Source: Dehalococcoidia bacterium
GTDB taxonomy: Bacteria; Chloroflexota; Dehalococcoidia; JACVQG01; JAHKAY01
Direction of reading: 5' to 3'
Length of the DNA: 8,687 nucleotides
Assembly: GCA_030744635.1 (NCBI GenBank)
Contig: JASLQE010000271.1
Span: 1 to 8,687, forward strand
Each line of letters opens with the position of its first letter. The first letter of the stretch is position 1. A program made the position numbers and the translations under genes. Positions 1 through 5,949 of this stretch are shown piece after piece. The notes under the pieces are model-generated. The model was not told where the DNA came from and did no database searches. It saw only the letters and a list, made by a program, of their open reading frames with translations.

Positions 1-498
1 TACATGTATGAAATTATCACCGTGGGTGCGGATGAGGTGAGGGTTTACCTCGGCGATAACCAGGGGGGTGGATTCCACCAATGTCTTCTTGTTCCATAGC
101 GAGGCCCCAAAGCTGCAGAAACCATGTTCATCCGGAGGGGAAACCTCGGTTAGCAGGACATCCATTCTCATGTTAGGAAGCTCCTGGAAGGGGAACAGGG
201 TGCCGGTGTCAATATCCACACGGTGGGCGTCCACGGCATCCTGGCAGGTGGCCGTCACCATGCTTACGGTGACATTAAAAATATCCTCCCAGCCGGGGTC
301 ATACCAGCCGAAGTCGTAGCTCGGTGAGGGTACGTATACCTTGATATTGCTGATATCCCCGGCCCGGGCGGCCAGGGCCAGGCCTATAGCATGTGCCTCC
401 CGCCCCGGTGTGAACACCACCGTTTGGCCGCTCTGGATCCTCCCGGCGGCCTCCTCGGCGGAGATGAACTTGTTGCTATAATCTTCTTTCCAGCCCAT
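1..498 (-). CDS. Acetyl-CoA hydrolase / 4-hydroxybutyrate CoA-transferase family protein, N-terminal part (cut by window edge)
   Basis: The reverse strand is open from an ATG at 498 to the window edge and gives 166 residues beginning MGWKEDY. The family N-terminal pattern is clear: an opening W-K-E-[DE]-Y, an S-A-E-E-A stretch near residues 13-17, S-P-P-D-E-H-G at 120-126 followed by F-C-S-F-G, and A-E-V-N then R-T-H-G-D near 149-161. These are hallmarks of the CoA-transferase I superfamily branch that includes acetyl-CoA hydrolase, succinate CoA-transferase and 4-hydroxybutyrate CoA-transferase (Cat1/Cat2/AbfT type). They exchange CoA between a carboxylate and an acyl-CoA in the cytoplasm. 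Full members are about 430-450 residues, so roughly two thirds lie outside, including the catalytic Glu; the donor and acceptor cannot be told. A GGAG lies 7 nt before the ATG. It is divergent from the oxidoreductase operon. Confidence 0.88.
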   Translation of the reverse strand, partial: MGWKEDYSNKFISAEEAAGRIQSGQTVVFTPGREAHAIGLALAARAGDISNIKVYVPSPSYDFGWYDPGWEDIFNVTVSMVTATCQDAVDAHRVDIDTGTLFPFQELPNMRMDVLLTEVSPPDEHGFCSFGASLWNKKTLVESTPLVIAEVNPHLIRTHGDNFIHV

Positions 499-535
499 TT
501 CGCGACTCCGGCACGCTCACTCTTTCTAACCTACC

Positions 536-564
536 ATTTTACTTGCTGAAGAGTCACTCCTCAA
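536..564 (-). promoter_or_regulatory. Probable sigma70-type promoter for the left-edge CoA-transferase
   Basis: Read on the minus strand there is TTGAGG (559-564), a 17-nt spacer and TAAAAT (536-541). The -10 box differs from consensus at one base and the -35 box at two. Transcription would start about 30 nt before the ATG at 498. This is a sequence match only. Confidence 0.5.
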
Positions 565-704
565 GCCCTGGACGGGACGGAGGGCAGAGACCTGCGCCCG
601 GGCCTGTATCGGCTGGCAGGTTCCTGGCCATCAGGGCTGCTTCCTTGCTGGGTAGCCACAAGGTGTTGAGTCACCAGCCGCTCCTTCAGTACCTCGTCTT
701 CTGT

Positions 705-748
705 GGCGATATGGGGTGATAAGGGGCGATATGGGGCAACAAGGGGCG
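705..748. repeat. Short tandem repeat, 20-bp period, about 2.2 copies
   Basis: GGCGATATGGGG occurs at 705-716 and again at 725-736, each followed by an eight-base segment ending AAGG, and GGCG starts a third copy at 745. The exact 20-bp spacing puts copies on nearly the same DNA face. It lies about 55-100 bp upstream of the operon promoter, where an activator or repressor could bind. No function can be read from the sequence alone. Confidence 0.7.
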
Positions 749-803
749 TTTAGGACGCTGCCGGCAGGGTAATTCGGGGAGGTTCGTGAGAGGCTACACG
801 AAG

Positions 804-833
804 TTGACATCAAAACCTGCCGTATAGTATAGT
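804..833 (+). promoter_or_regulatory. Strong sigma70-type promoter for the seven-gene operon
   Basis: A perfect TTGACA -35 box (804-809) is followed by an 18-nt spacer and TATAGT (828-833), one mismatch from TATAAT. Another TATAGT overlaps at 823-828, but its 13-nt spacing is too short. A start near 840 would give a leader of about 25 nt before the ferredoxin ATG at 865. No attenuator fits in so short a leader, so control is most likely at initiation. Confidence 0.75.
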
Positions 834-864
834 TTACCGAAACTTGCCGACGCAAAGGAGATTT

Positions 865-1101
865 ATGCCTCGTGGAGAGATAGTGATATTTGACCAGCAC
901 TGCAAGGGCTGCGGCTACTGCGCCAAGTTCTGTGCCCGAGATTGCATAACGCATCCAAGTGGGCGGTATTCACCTCAGGGCTATATACTGCCCGATTTTT
1001 CCGCCCCTGACAAATGCAACGCCTGTGGTATTTGCGCCTGGATGTGCCCAGACCATGCCATTGATGTCTACAAGCTGGTGGAAGCGGAGGTGGCCGCGTG
1101 A
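865..1101 (+). CDS. 2-oxoacid:ferredoxin oxidoreductase delta subunit, 2x[4Fe-4S] ferredoxin (KorD/VorD type)
   Basis: This 78-residue protein carries two ferredoxin motifs. The first is C13-xx-C16-xx-C19-xxx-C23 and the second C51-xx-C54-xx-C57-xxx-C61 followed by Pro. Each set of three should pair with the distant fourth Cys to hold one [4Fe-4S] cluster. Such subunits take electrons from the TPP/cluster core of the oxidoreductase and pass them to soluble ferredoxin. The first motif lacks the Pro that usually follows its fourth Cys (Ala24 here) and has an extra Cys27. The ATG at 865 is preferred because AAAGGAG (854-860) sits 4 nt upstream; an in-frame TTG at 844 lies before that SD. It is the first gene of the operon, 19 nt ahead of the alpha subunit. 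Confidence 0.93.
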   Translation: MPRGEIVIFDQHCKGCGYCAKFCARDCITHPSGRYSPQGYILPDFSAPDKCNACGICAWMCPDHAIDVYKLVEAEVAA

Positions 1102-1107
1102 AGGAGG
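1102..1107 (+). promoter_or_regulatory. Ribosome binding site of the alpha subunit, unusually far from the ATG
   Basis: AGGAGG directly follows the ferredoxin stop codon. It is 13 nt from the ATG at 1121, longer than the usual 5-9 nt. No ATG, GTG or TTG lies in frame between them, and the family N-terminus begins at this ATG. Confidence 0.6.
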
Positions 1108-1120
1108 TTATATCGTAGCT

Positions 1121-2212
1121 ATGGGAGAGACGCTGTTTGTTCAAGGAAATGAAGCTGTGGGCCATGGTGCTATGGCAGCGGGGTGCGAGGCCTTCTTCGG
1201 ATATCCTATAACCCCTCAGAACGAGATTACGGAGTGGTTTGCCCGTGAGTTTCCCCCGCAGGGAAAGGTATTCGTGCAGTCCCAGAGCGAGATCGCCTCT
1301 ATCAATATGGTGTTCGGGGCGGCGGCTACCGGTGTACGGTGCATGACATCTACCTCCAGCCCGGGGTGGAGCCTGATGCAGGAAGGCATGTCCATGCTCT
1401 CCAACGCTGAGCTCCCCTGTGTGGTGGTCCTTGTACAGCGTGGTGGACCGGGGGCGGGCACTACCCGCCACTCACAGATGGACTATAACTCGGCCACCCG
1501 CGGCGGCGGTGGTGGCGGCTACCACGACATAGTCCTGGCACCGGCCTCCGTGCAGGAGCAGCACGACCATGTACAGCTTGCCTTCCACCTGGCTGACAAG
1601 TACCGTAACCCGGTCATCGTTCTCTCCGACGCCATTCTGGGGCAGATGGCTGAGCCGCTGGAGGTAAAGGCGCTAAACTACAACTCCCTTCCCGCTAAGG
1701 AGTGGGCGGTGCGGGGCAGGGACCACCAGTCCGATGGGCAGCGCCGGCTAATCCTTCCCGCTCAGGGGTTTATGCCCTCCAAAGCCTATCCTAACTATCT
1801 GACTTTTGTGAATAACCTGGACCAGAAATTCAAAGAGATGCGCCGTACTGAGGTACGCTTTGAATTGCAGGATGTAGAGGATGCCCGGGTTATCCTGGTG
1901 GCCTTCGGCTCCTTGGCCCGGGTGTGCCAGGGGGCCATGGAGATGGCCCGGGGAGAAGGGAAGAAAGTGGGGCTGGTACGCCCTATTTCCCTGTGGCCTT
2001 TCCCCGCCCAGGCTATCCGGAAACTCGCCCGGGATGGGGTAAAGTTCCTGGTGGTGGAGGACAACTTGGGCCAGATGCTGGAGGATGTGGAATCGGCCAT
2101 AGGTGAGAGTGCTCCGGTACACTTCCTGGGCATGCTGGCACGCCACGAGGCCCGGGAGATGGGCATGATTTTCCCTGACCGGGTGTTGGAAGAGATTAAC
2201 AAGGTATACTGA
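1121..2212 (+). CDS. vorB: 2-oxoacid:ferredoxin oxidoreductase alpha subunit (VorB/KorA type)
   Basis: This 363-residue subunit belongs to the enzyme that oxidatively decarboxylates a 2-oxoacid to acyl-CoA and CO2 while reducing ferredoxin. The N-terminal pyrimidine-binding (PFOR domain I-like) region opens with G-N-E-A at 9-12, then G-Y-P-I-T-P at 27-32. The Q-S-E-I-A-S-I-N stretch near 55-62 holds Glu57, at the place where this family contacts the TPP aminopyrimidine. T-S-T-S-S-P-G (76-82) and R-G-G-P-G-A-G (107-113) follow. L-A-D-K-Y-R-N-P (158-165) and G-Q-M-A-E-P (174-179) are typical of subunits annotated as 3-methyl-2-oxobutanoate dehydrogenase VorB. The C-terminal third is the transketolase-C-like domain. 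A glycine-rich run (128-133, six Gly) replaces the G-G-G-H-G-D of relatives. Branched-chain 2-oxoacids are the name-based guess; 2-oxoglutarate or aryl-pyruvates are possible. An upstream in-frame GTG at 959 lies inside the ferredoxin gene and is rejected. Confidence 0.92.
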   Translation: MGETLFVQGNEAVGHGAMAAGCEAFFGYPITPQNEITEWFAREFPPQGKVFVQSQSEIASINMVFGAAATGVRCMTSTSSPGWSLMQEGMSMLSNAELPCVVVLVQRGGPGAGTTRHSQMDYNSATRGGGGGGYHDIVLAPASVQEQHDHVQLAFHLADKYRNPVIVLSDAILGQMAEPLEVKALNYNSLPAKEWAVRGRDHQSDGQRRLILPAQGFMPSKAYPNYLTFVNNLDQKFKEMRRTEVRFELQDVEDARVILVAFGSLARVCQGAMEMARGEGKKVGLVRPISLWPFPAQAIRKLARDGVKFLVVEDNLGQMLEDVESAIGESAPVHFLGMLARHEAREMGMIFPDRVLEEINKVY

Positions 2213-2220
2213 GGAGCATT

Positions 2221-3009
2221 ATGGCAGTAAAAAAGGAAAAGGTGGCCGGGGGTTCCGACCTGTGGATTCGGCCTGAGTTCGCCGTGATCCCCTCCTGCCC
2301 CGGCTGTCAGGAGCCGGTGGTAGGCCAGCTAATACTGGAGGTGGTGGAGGAGATGGGCCTGGATGGTGAGGCCATTGTGGTCCCCGGTGTGGGCTGTACC
2401 ACCTTCCTCCCGGTGATATGGAATATGGATGCGGTGCTCACCGCTCACGGCCGCCCCTGTGATGTGGCTACCGCGGTCAAGAGGGTGACCAAGGCCCCGC
2501 TGGTGTTCACGGTGCAGGGTGACGGAGACTGCTTTGCTATAGGTGCCGGGCCTACCGTCAGCGCCGCCCTCCGGGGGGAGAATATAACCGTTATCACCAT
2601 GAGCAATACCAACTACGGCACCACCGGTGGCCAGATGTCTCCCACCACCGTCACCGGTCAGCGTACTACCACTACTCCGGAGGGGCGGGGGGAGATGCAG
2701 GGCCATCCGGCACATGTGCCGGAGTTGTTGGGTGGCATAAAAGGGGTGGCCTATACCGCCCGGGGTGCGGTGAACACCCCAGCCAACCTCCAGAAGGCCA
2801 AGCGCTACATCAAGGAGGCCTTCCAGAAGCAGCTTGATGGCGCTGGATTCAGCCTGGTGGAGATTATCGTGGCCTGCCCGCCCAACTGGCACTATACCCC
2901 CATTGATTGCCTGAAGTTTATTGATGAGACTCTTTTGGCCGAGTTCCCACTGGGGGAGTTCAAGAATGTGGACCGGGTTGAGCAACCCATACCCGTGCCC
3001 GCCCAGTGA
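2221..3009 (+). CDS. 2-oxoacid:ferredoxin oxidoreductase beta subunit, thiamine pyrophosphate-binding
   Basis: This 262-residue protein carries the TPP cofactor of the oxidoreductase. C26-P-G-C29 near the N-terminus matches the C-x-G-C typical of Kor/Vor beta subunits, where Cys residues help hold a [4Fe-4S] cluster; Cys59 (V-G-C-T) follows. The TPP/Mg2+ motif G-D-G-D at 100-103 leads through A-I-G to S-N-T-N-Y-G at 128-133. T-G-G-Q-x-S-P-T-T at 135-143 is the Kor/Vor signature. The usual Asp-Asn before the Tyr-Gly loop reads Ser-Asn here. Its length is normal for the family. The ATG at 2221 has GAGGAG (2211-2216) 4 nt before it, overlapping the alpha-subunit stop, so the two subunits are probably translationally coupled. 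It is cytoplasmic and active only with alpha and gamma. Confidence 0.94.
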   Translation: MAVKKEKVAGGSDLWIRPEFAVIPSCPGCQEPVVGQLILEVVEEMGLDGEAIVVPGVGCTTFLPVIWNMDAVLTAHGRPCDVATAVKRVTKAPLVFTVQGDGDCFAIGAGPTVSAALRGENITVITMSNTNYGTTGGQMSPTTVTGQRTTTTPEGRGEMQGHPAHVPELLGGIKGVAYTARGAVNTPANLQKAKRYIKEAFQKQLDGAGFSLVEIIVACPPNWHYTPIDCLKFIDETLLAEFPLGEFKNVDRVEQPIPVPAQ

Positions 3010-3010
3010 A

Positions 3011-3016
3011 AGGAGG
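3011..3016 (+). promoter_or_regulatory. Ribosome binding site choosing the ATG of the gamma subunit
   Basis: AGGAGG lies 4 nt before the ATG at 3021. It argues for that ATG over the in-frame GTG at 3006, which lies ahead of this SD and overlaps the beta-subunit stop as GTGA. Confidence 0.6.
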
Positions 3017-3020
3017 GTCC

Positions 3021-3581
3021 ATGGGCCAGGATGCCCGCAATGTGATAATGGCCGGAATAGGAGGCCGGGGTGTGATGGTGGCGGCCCTCACCCTGGCCAG
3101 GGCCGCCCTCCGCAGCTATAAGTATGCGGTGTGGTTGCCTTCTATGACCACCGCCATGCGCGGGGGCCCTTGTGAGGCCACGGTGGTATTCTCTTCATCT
3201 CCTATAGCCTCTCCCCTGGTGTGGCGTCCGGAGGGGGTGTTGATTATGGAAGCCTCTCAGCTTGCCCAATTTGTGCCCCGGATTATCCCTGGCGGCACTA
3301 TAGTTACTGAAAAAGCGGGCCTGAGCGATGGAGTGGGCCGGGACGATGTCAAAGTGTTGGCCCTACCTGCCCTGGCCCGGGCCGTGGAGCTCACCGGTGA
3401 CAGCCAGGTGTCTAACCTTATTCTGCTGGGTGCCTATGTGCAGACCACCGGATTACTGCCGGTGGAGCTCATCGAGCAGGAGCTAACGGAGCGTTTCAGC
3501 GGCAGGAATGAGGTCATGGATCGTAATGCGGCGGCCTTCGCGGATGGCTTGAAGCTGGCAAAGGAGTATGCCGGGGTATAA
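3021..3581 (+). CDS. 2-oxoacid:ferredoxin oxidoreductase gamma subunit
   Basis: This 186-residue protein is the CoA-binding gamma subunit (PFOR domain III-like), completing the four-subunit enzyme. It opens with G-I-G-G-R-G-V after a short N-terminus, the glycine-rich loop of the family (relatives usually have G-Q-G). The next conserved block is L-P-S-x-T-T-A-M-R-G-G, where many relatives read P-S-Y-G-P-E-x-R-G-G; R-G-G is the invariant part. S-P-L-V and the following hydrophobic strands are as expected. Length is normal at about 180-190 residues. The beta stop and this ATG are 11 nt apart. Starting at the GTG at 3006 would add five residues. Confidence 0.9.
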   Translation: MGQDARNVIMAGIGGRGVMVAALTLARAALRSYKYAVWLPSMTTAMRGGPCEATVVFSSSPIASPLVWRPEGVLIMEASQLAQFVPRIIPGGTIVTEKAGLSDGVGRDDVKVLALPALARAVELTGDSQVSNLILLGAYVQTTGLLPVELIEQELTERFSGRNEVMDRNAAAFADGLKLAKEYAGV

Positions 3582-3611
3582 ACCAGGATATTACTCGAGA
3601 AAGGGGGCTAC

Positions 3612-4637
3612 ATGGGCTTCAAGGCCGTTGCTACTTTCTACCTGCCCGGTCTCCCATATCCCGATGAAGTCATCACCAGCGTCGGCGGCGAGTTTGTCAA
3701 AGCGATGTGCCGTACTGCGGACGAGATTATCCAGTGTGCCCGGGACGCTGATGCCGCTACGGCCCCTACTTCGGTCACACCCTATACCCGGACGATAATA
3801 GAGAGCCTGCCCCGTCTGCGCATTCTGGCCAGCGTAGGCATAGGCTACGAGAGCATAGACCTTGAGGCGGCTACCGAGCACGGTATCGTGGTCACCACCG
3901 TCCCTGACTACTGCTGGGAAGAGGTCTCTGACCACGCCCTGACCCTGATAATGGCCCTAAGCCGTAAGATATTCCCGGTCCACAGCGCCGTGCTCAAGGG
4001 GGGCTGGGGCACCACGCCGGATGTCCGGGGGGGCCTCTTACCCCCAATGTTCCGTTTTCGGGGGCAGACCCTGGGTATCATCGGCTTCGGCAGTATCGGC
4101 CGTACGCTGGCCCTCAAGGCCCAGGGCTTGGGCCTGAATGTGATGGCCTGTGACCCCTTCGCCTCCCGGGAGGTTATGCTCATGTTCGGGGTGAGGAAAA
4201 CCGGTCTGGAAGATGTACTGAAACAGTCGGACTATGTCTCGCTGCACGCCGCCCTTACTCCCGAAAACCATCACCTGCTGCGCCGGGAGCACTTCCAGAT
4301 TATGAAGCCCACGGCCTATCTGGTAAACACCGCCCGGGGGCCGCTGCTGGATGAGACTGCCTTGATTGAGGCCCTAGAGAGCAAGGAGATAGCGGGGGCG
4401 GGGCTGGATGTTATGGACCAGGAGCCTCCCCAGAAAGACAACCCCCTGATGGGTATGGATAATGTTATCCTTACCGGGCACAGCGCCCAGTTTTCGGATG
4501 AGTCAGAGCTGGAGCTATGGCGTAAACCACTCGAAGAGATAGCCAGCCTGATGCAGGGCCGCTGGCCCCGCTATGTGGTCAACCCCCAGGTGCGTTCCAA
4601 ATACGAAGACAAATGGGGGAAGCTGGGTAAGGTTTAG
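3612..4637 (+). CDS. D-isomer-specific 2-hydroxyacid dehydrogenase (NAD-dependent, phosphoglycerate dehydrogenase-like)
   Basis: This 341-residue cytoplasmic enzyme should interconvert a 2-oxoacid and a D-2-hydroxyacid with NAD(H). The split catalytic domain begins at the N-terminus (V-G-I-G-Y-E-S-I-D, 75-83). The Rossmann motif G-F-G-S-I-G is at 158-163, and Asp181 at the end of the second strand favours NAD over NADP. The catalytic triad is present: Arg242 (N-T-A-R-G-P), Glu271 (D-Q-E-P-P) and His290 (T-G-H-S-A). There is no C-terminal ACT domain, so it is not a regulated serine-pathway SerA. AAGGGGG (3601-3607) lies 4 nt before the ATG; the gap to the gamma subunit is 30 nt. Sitting between a 2-oxoacid oxidoreductase and a CoA-transferase/dehydratase pair, it is the likely counterpart of LdhA or FldH of clostridial reductive amino-acid pathways. 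The carbon chain is unknown; a glyoxylate/hydroxypyruvate reductase role is the main alternative. Confidence 0.88.
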   Translation: MGFKAVATFYLPGLPYPDEVITSVGGEFVKAMCRTADEIIQCARDADAATAPTSVTPYTRTIIESLPRLRILASVGIGYESIDLEAATEHGIVVTTVPDYCWEEVSDHALTLIMALSRKIFPVHSAVLKGGWGTTPDVRGGLLPPMFRFRGQTLGIIGFGSIGRTLALKAQGLGLNVMACDPFASREVMLMFGVRKTGLEDVLKQSDYVSLHAALTPENHHLLRREHFQIMKPTAYLVNTARGPLLDETALIEALESKEIAGAGLDVMDQEPPQKDNPLMGMDNVILTGHSAQFSDESELELWRKPLEEIASLMQGRWPRYVVNPQVRSKYEDKWGKLGKV

Positions 4638-4682
4638 GCTGCCCCGGCCGGGACGGGAATGTCCGGAATCAACCTTCAGCAG

Positions 4683-4688
4683 AGGAGG
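4683..4688 (+). promoter_or_regulatory. Ribosome binding site supporting a GTG start
   Basis: AGGAGG lies 5 nt before GTG at 4694. An out-of-frame ATG at 4689 touches the SD and opens only a nine-residue frame, so it is not a credible start. The next in-frame ATG (4721) has no SD. Confidence 0.7.
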
Positions 4689-4693
4689 ATGCA

Positions 4694-5914
4694 GTGGCCG
4701 CTCAGAAGAAGCAGATAAGCATGCCCCTGGAGGGAATACGGGTGCTGGACTGGACGGCGTTCCAGCAGGGCCCAATAGCCGCTTGCCTCCTGGCTGATAT
4801 GGGGGCGGATGTTATCAAGATTGAGGAGCCACGCGGCGAGCCGGCACGCGGGCTGATACAGGCATACGGCATCAAGATGCCCATGAACTTCTATTACCAG
4901 AACCAGAACCGCGGCAAAAGGGGCATGGTCATCAACCTGCAGACCGCTAAAGGAAAAGATGTGCTCTACCGGTTGGTGGAGAAGTCGGATGTCTTTGTCA
5001 CCAACTACCGGGAGAGCATCTGCCAACGGCTGCAGGTGGACTGCGATACCCTGACCAAGCATAACCCGCAGCTCATCTATGCCTATAGCTCCGGCTACGG
5101 CCCGCTGGGCCCGGATGCCAACTTGGCCAGCGCCGATTTCGCCGGCCAGGCCCGTGGAGGGCTGTGGAGCGTCTCACGGGCCAGGGACATGAGCTGGGCT
5201 CCCGTGGGGGCCGGACAGGCCGATGAGATGGGAGGGGTGATTACCGCCTACGGCATCATCCTGGCGTTGCTGGCTAGGGAGCGTTCCGGCATAGGCCAGC
5301 GGGTGGACGGCTCACTGTTAGGGGGCCAGATGGAGTTGGGGCGGCTCTCCTTCCAGCAGCAGCTCATGGGATTGCCACCTGCGCCCTCCTCCATAGCTAT
5401 GCTGCGTAGCCCGCTGTACAACCTGTATGAGTGCCAGGACGGGAAGTGGATATGTTTTGCCGTGCTCCAGGCCGATAGGTACTGGCATCAGTTCTGCGAG
5501 GCCCTGGGTATCCCGGAGATGGAAAAGGACTCCCGGTTCGAGAACGCAACCGTAAGGGGCGAGCACCTGGACGAGCTTATGCCTACCCTCCAGCAGCGCT
5601 TCCAGACCAGGCCCCGTAACGATTGGGTGAAGACCTTCCACCAGGCCGGGGTAGAGCAGGTAGCCCCTGTCCAGGACTACGCCGACCTGGCCGAGGACCC
5701 CCAGATGATTGCTAACGAGTACGTGGTGACCGTAGATGACGCCGTACACGGCAAGGTGAGGGTACCCGGTATTCCGGTGAAGCTCTCCAAGACCCCGGGA
5801 AAGGTGACCAAGCTGGCCCCGGAGCTGGGCCAGCACACGGAGGAGGTGCTTCAGGAGGTGCTGGACATGTCCTGGGAGGAGATAGGACAGCTCAGGGAAG
5901 AAGGAGTATTCTAA
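4694..5914 (+). CDS. Family III CoA-transferase (CaiB/BaiF)
   Basis: This 406-residue protein is a formyl-CoA-transferase/CaiB-type enzyme, which moves CoA between acyl-CoA and a free acid through an aspartyl intermediate. Family marks are G-I-R-V-L-D-W at 14-20, A-D-M-G-A-D-V-I-K-I-E-x-P at 34-46, N-R-G-K-R at 72-76, D-V-F-V-T-N-Y-R at 99-106 and Y-G-P-L-G-P at 135-140. Asp177 in A-D-E-M-G-G is at the catalytic position, and G-Q-R-V-D-G-S-L-L follows at 201-209. Length is normal. Next to a 2-hydroxyacid dehydrogenase and a dehydratase its likely task is charging a 2-hydroxyacid with CoA from the enoyl- or acyl-CoA end product, as HadA and FldA do. The 56-nt upstream gap is the largest in the operon. 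An alternative is a succinyl-CoA:sulfinopropionate-type transferase, given the unusual flavoprotein at 7294-8475. Specificity cannot be read from sequence. Confidence 0.9.
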   Translation: MAAQKKQISMPLEGIRVLDWTAFQQGPIAACLLADMGADVIKIEEPRGEPARGLIQAYGIKMPMNFYYQNQNRGKRGMVINLQTAKGKDVLYRLVEKSDVFVTNYRESICQRLQVDCDTLTKHNPQLIYAYSSGYGPLGPDANLASADFAGQARGGLWSVSRARDMSWAPVGAGQADEMGGVITAYGIILALLARERSGIGQRVDGSLLGGQMELGRLSFQQQLMGLPPAPSSIAMLRSPLYNLYECQDGKWICFAVLQADRYWHQFCEALGIPEMEKDSRFENATVRGEHLDELMPTLQQRFQTRPRNDWVKTFHQAGVEQVAPVQDYADLAEDPQMIANEYVVTVDDAVHGKVRVPGIPVKLSKTPGKVTKLAPELGQHTEEVLQEVLDMSWEEIGQLREEGVF

Positions 5915-5937
5915 TCCGTTAAGGGCTAAATATGCCT

Positions 5938-5944
5938 GGAGGGG
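5938..5944 (+). promoter_or_regulatory. Ribosome binding site deciding the dehydratase start
   Basis: GGAGGGG lies 5 nt before the ATG at 5950. It favours that codon over the in-frame ATG at 5932, which has only a weak AAGGG further upstream and would itself overlap this site. Confidence 0.65.
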
Positions 5945-5949
5945 TGATA

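Larger units (their letters stand above)
499..864. other. Divergent intergenic region (366 nt) without a convincing gene
   Basis: This gap separates the minus-strand CoA-transferase from the plus-strand oxidoreductase operon. It holds a promoter for each side, a 20-bp-period tandem repeat (705-748) and a 10-bp perfect palindrome CTGCCGGCAG (758-767). I see no tRNA, riboswitch core or recognisable small protein. The minus-strand open frame at 631-954 has low-complexity, non-family-like content and runs into the ferredoxin gene, so I do not count it. Confidence 0.6.

Noticed and set aside
631..954. 107-residue minus-strand frame in the divergent intergenic region
   Set aside because: No family resemblance, and it overlaps the operon promoter and the ferredoxin start; not a credible gene.
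959..1120. 54-residue N-terminal extension of the alpha subunit from a GTG at 959
   Set aside because: It lies in the wrong frame inside the ferredoxin gene, and family alignment begins at the ATG at 1121.
863..1471. 202-residue minus-strand open frame across the ferredoxin and alpha genes
   Set aside because: No recognisable domain, and it spans two well-supported plus-strand genes; a shadow frame.
2329..2985. 218-residue minus-strand open frame antisense to the beta subunit
   Set aside because: It is rich in His, Gly and Leu, has no family motif, and is fully antisense to a gene with clear TPP motifs; GC-rich codon use explains its length.
4638..4693. Possible hairpin or internal terminator in the 56-nt gap before the CoA-transferase
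   Set aside because: Only a weak GGAC/GTCC pairing with no T-tract; the next gene has a strong SD and continues the pathway, so no transcript break is supported.
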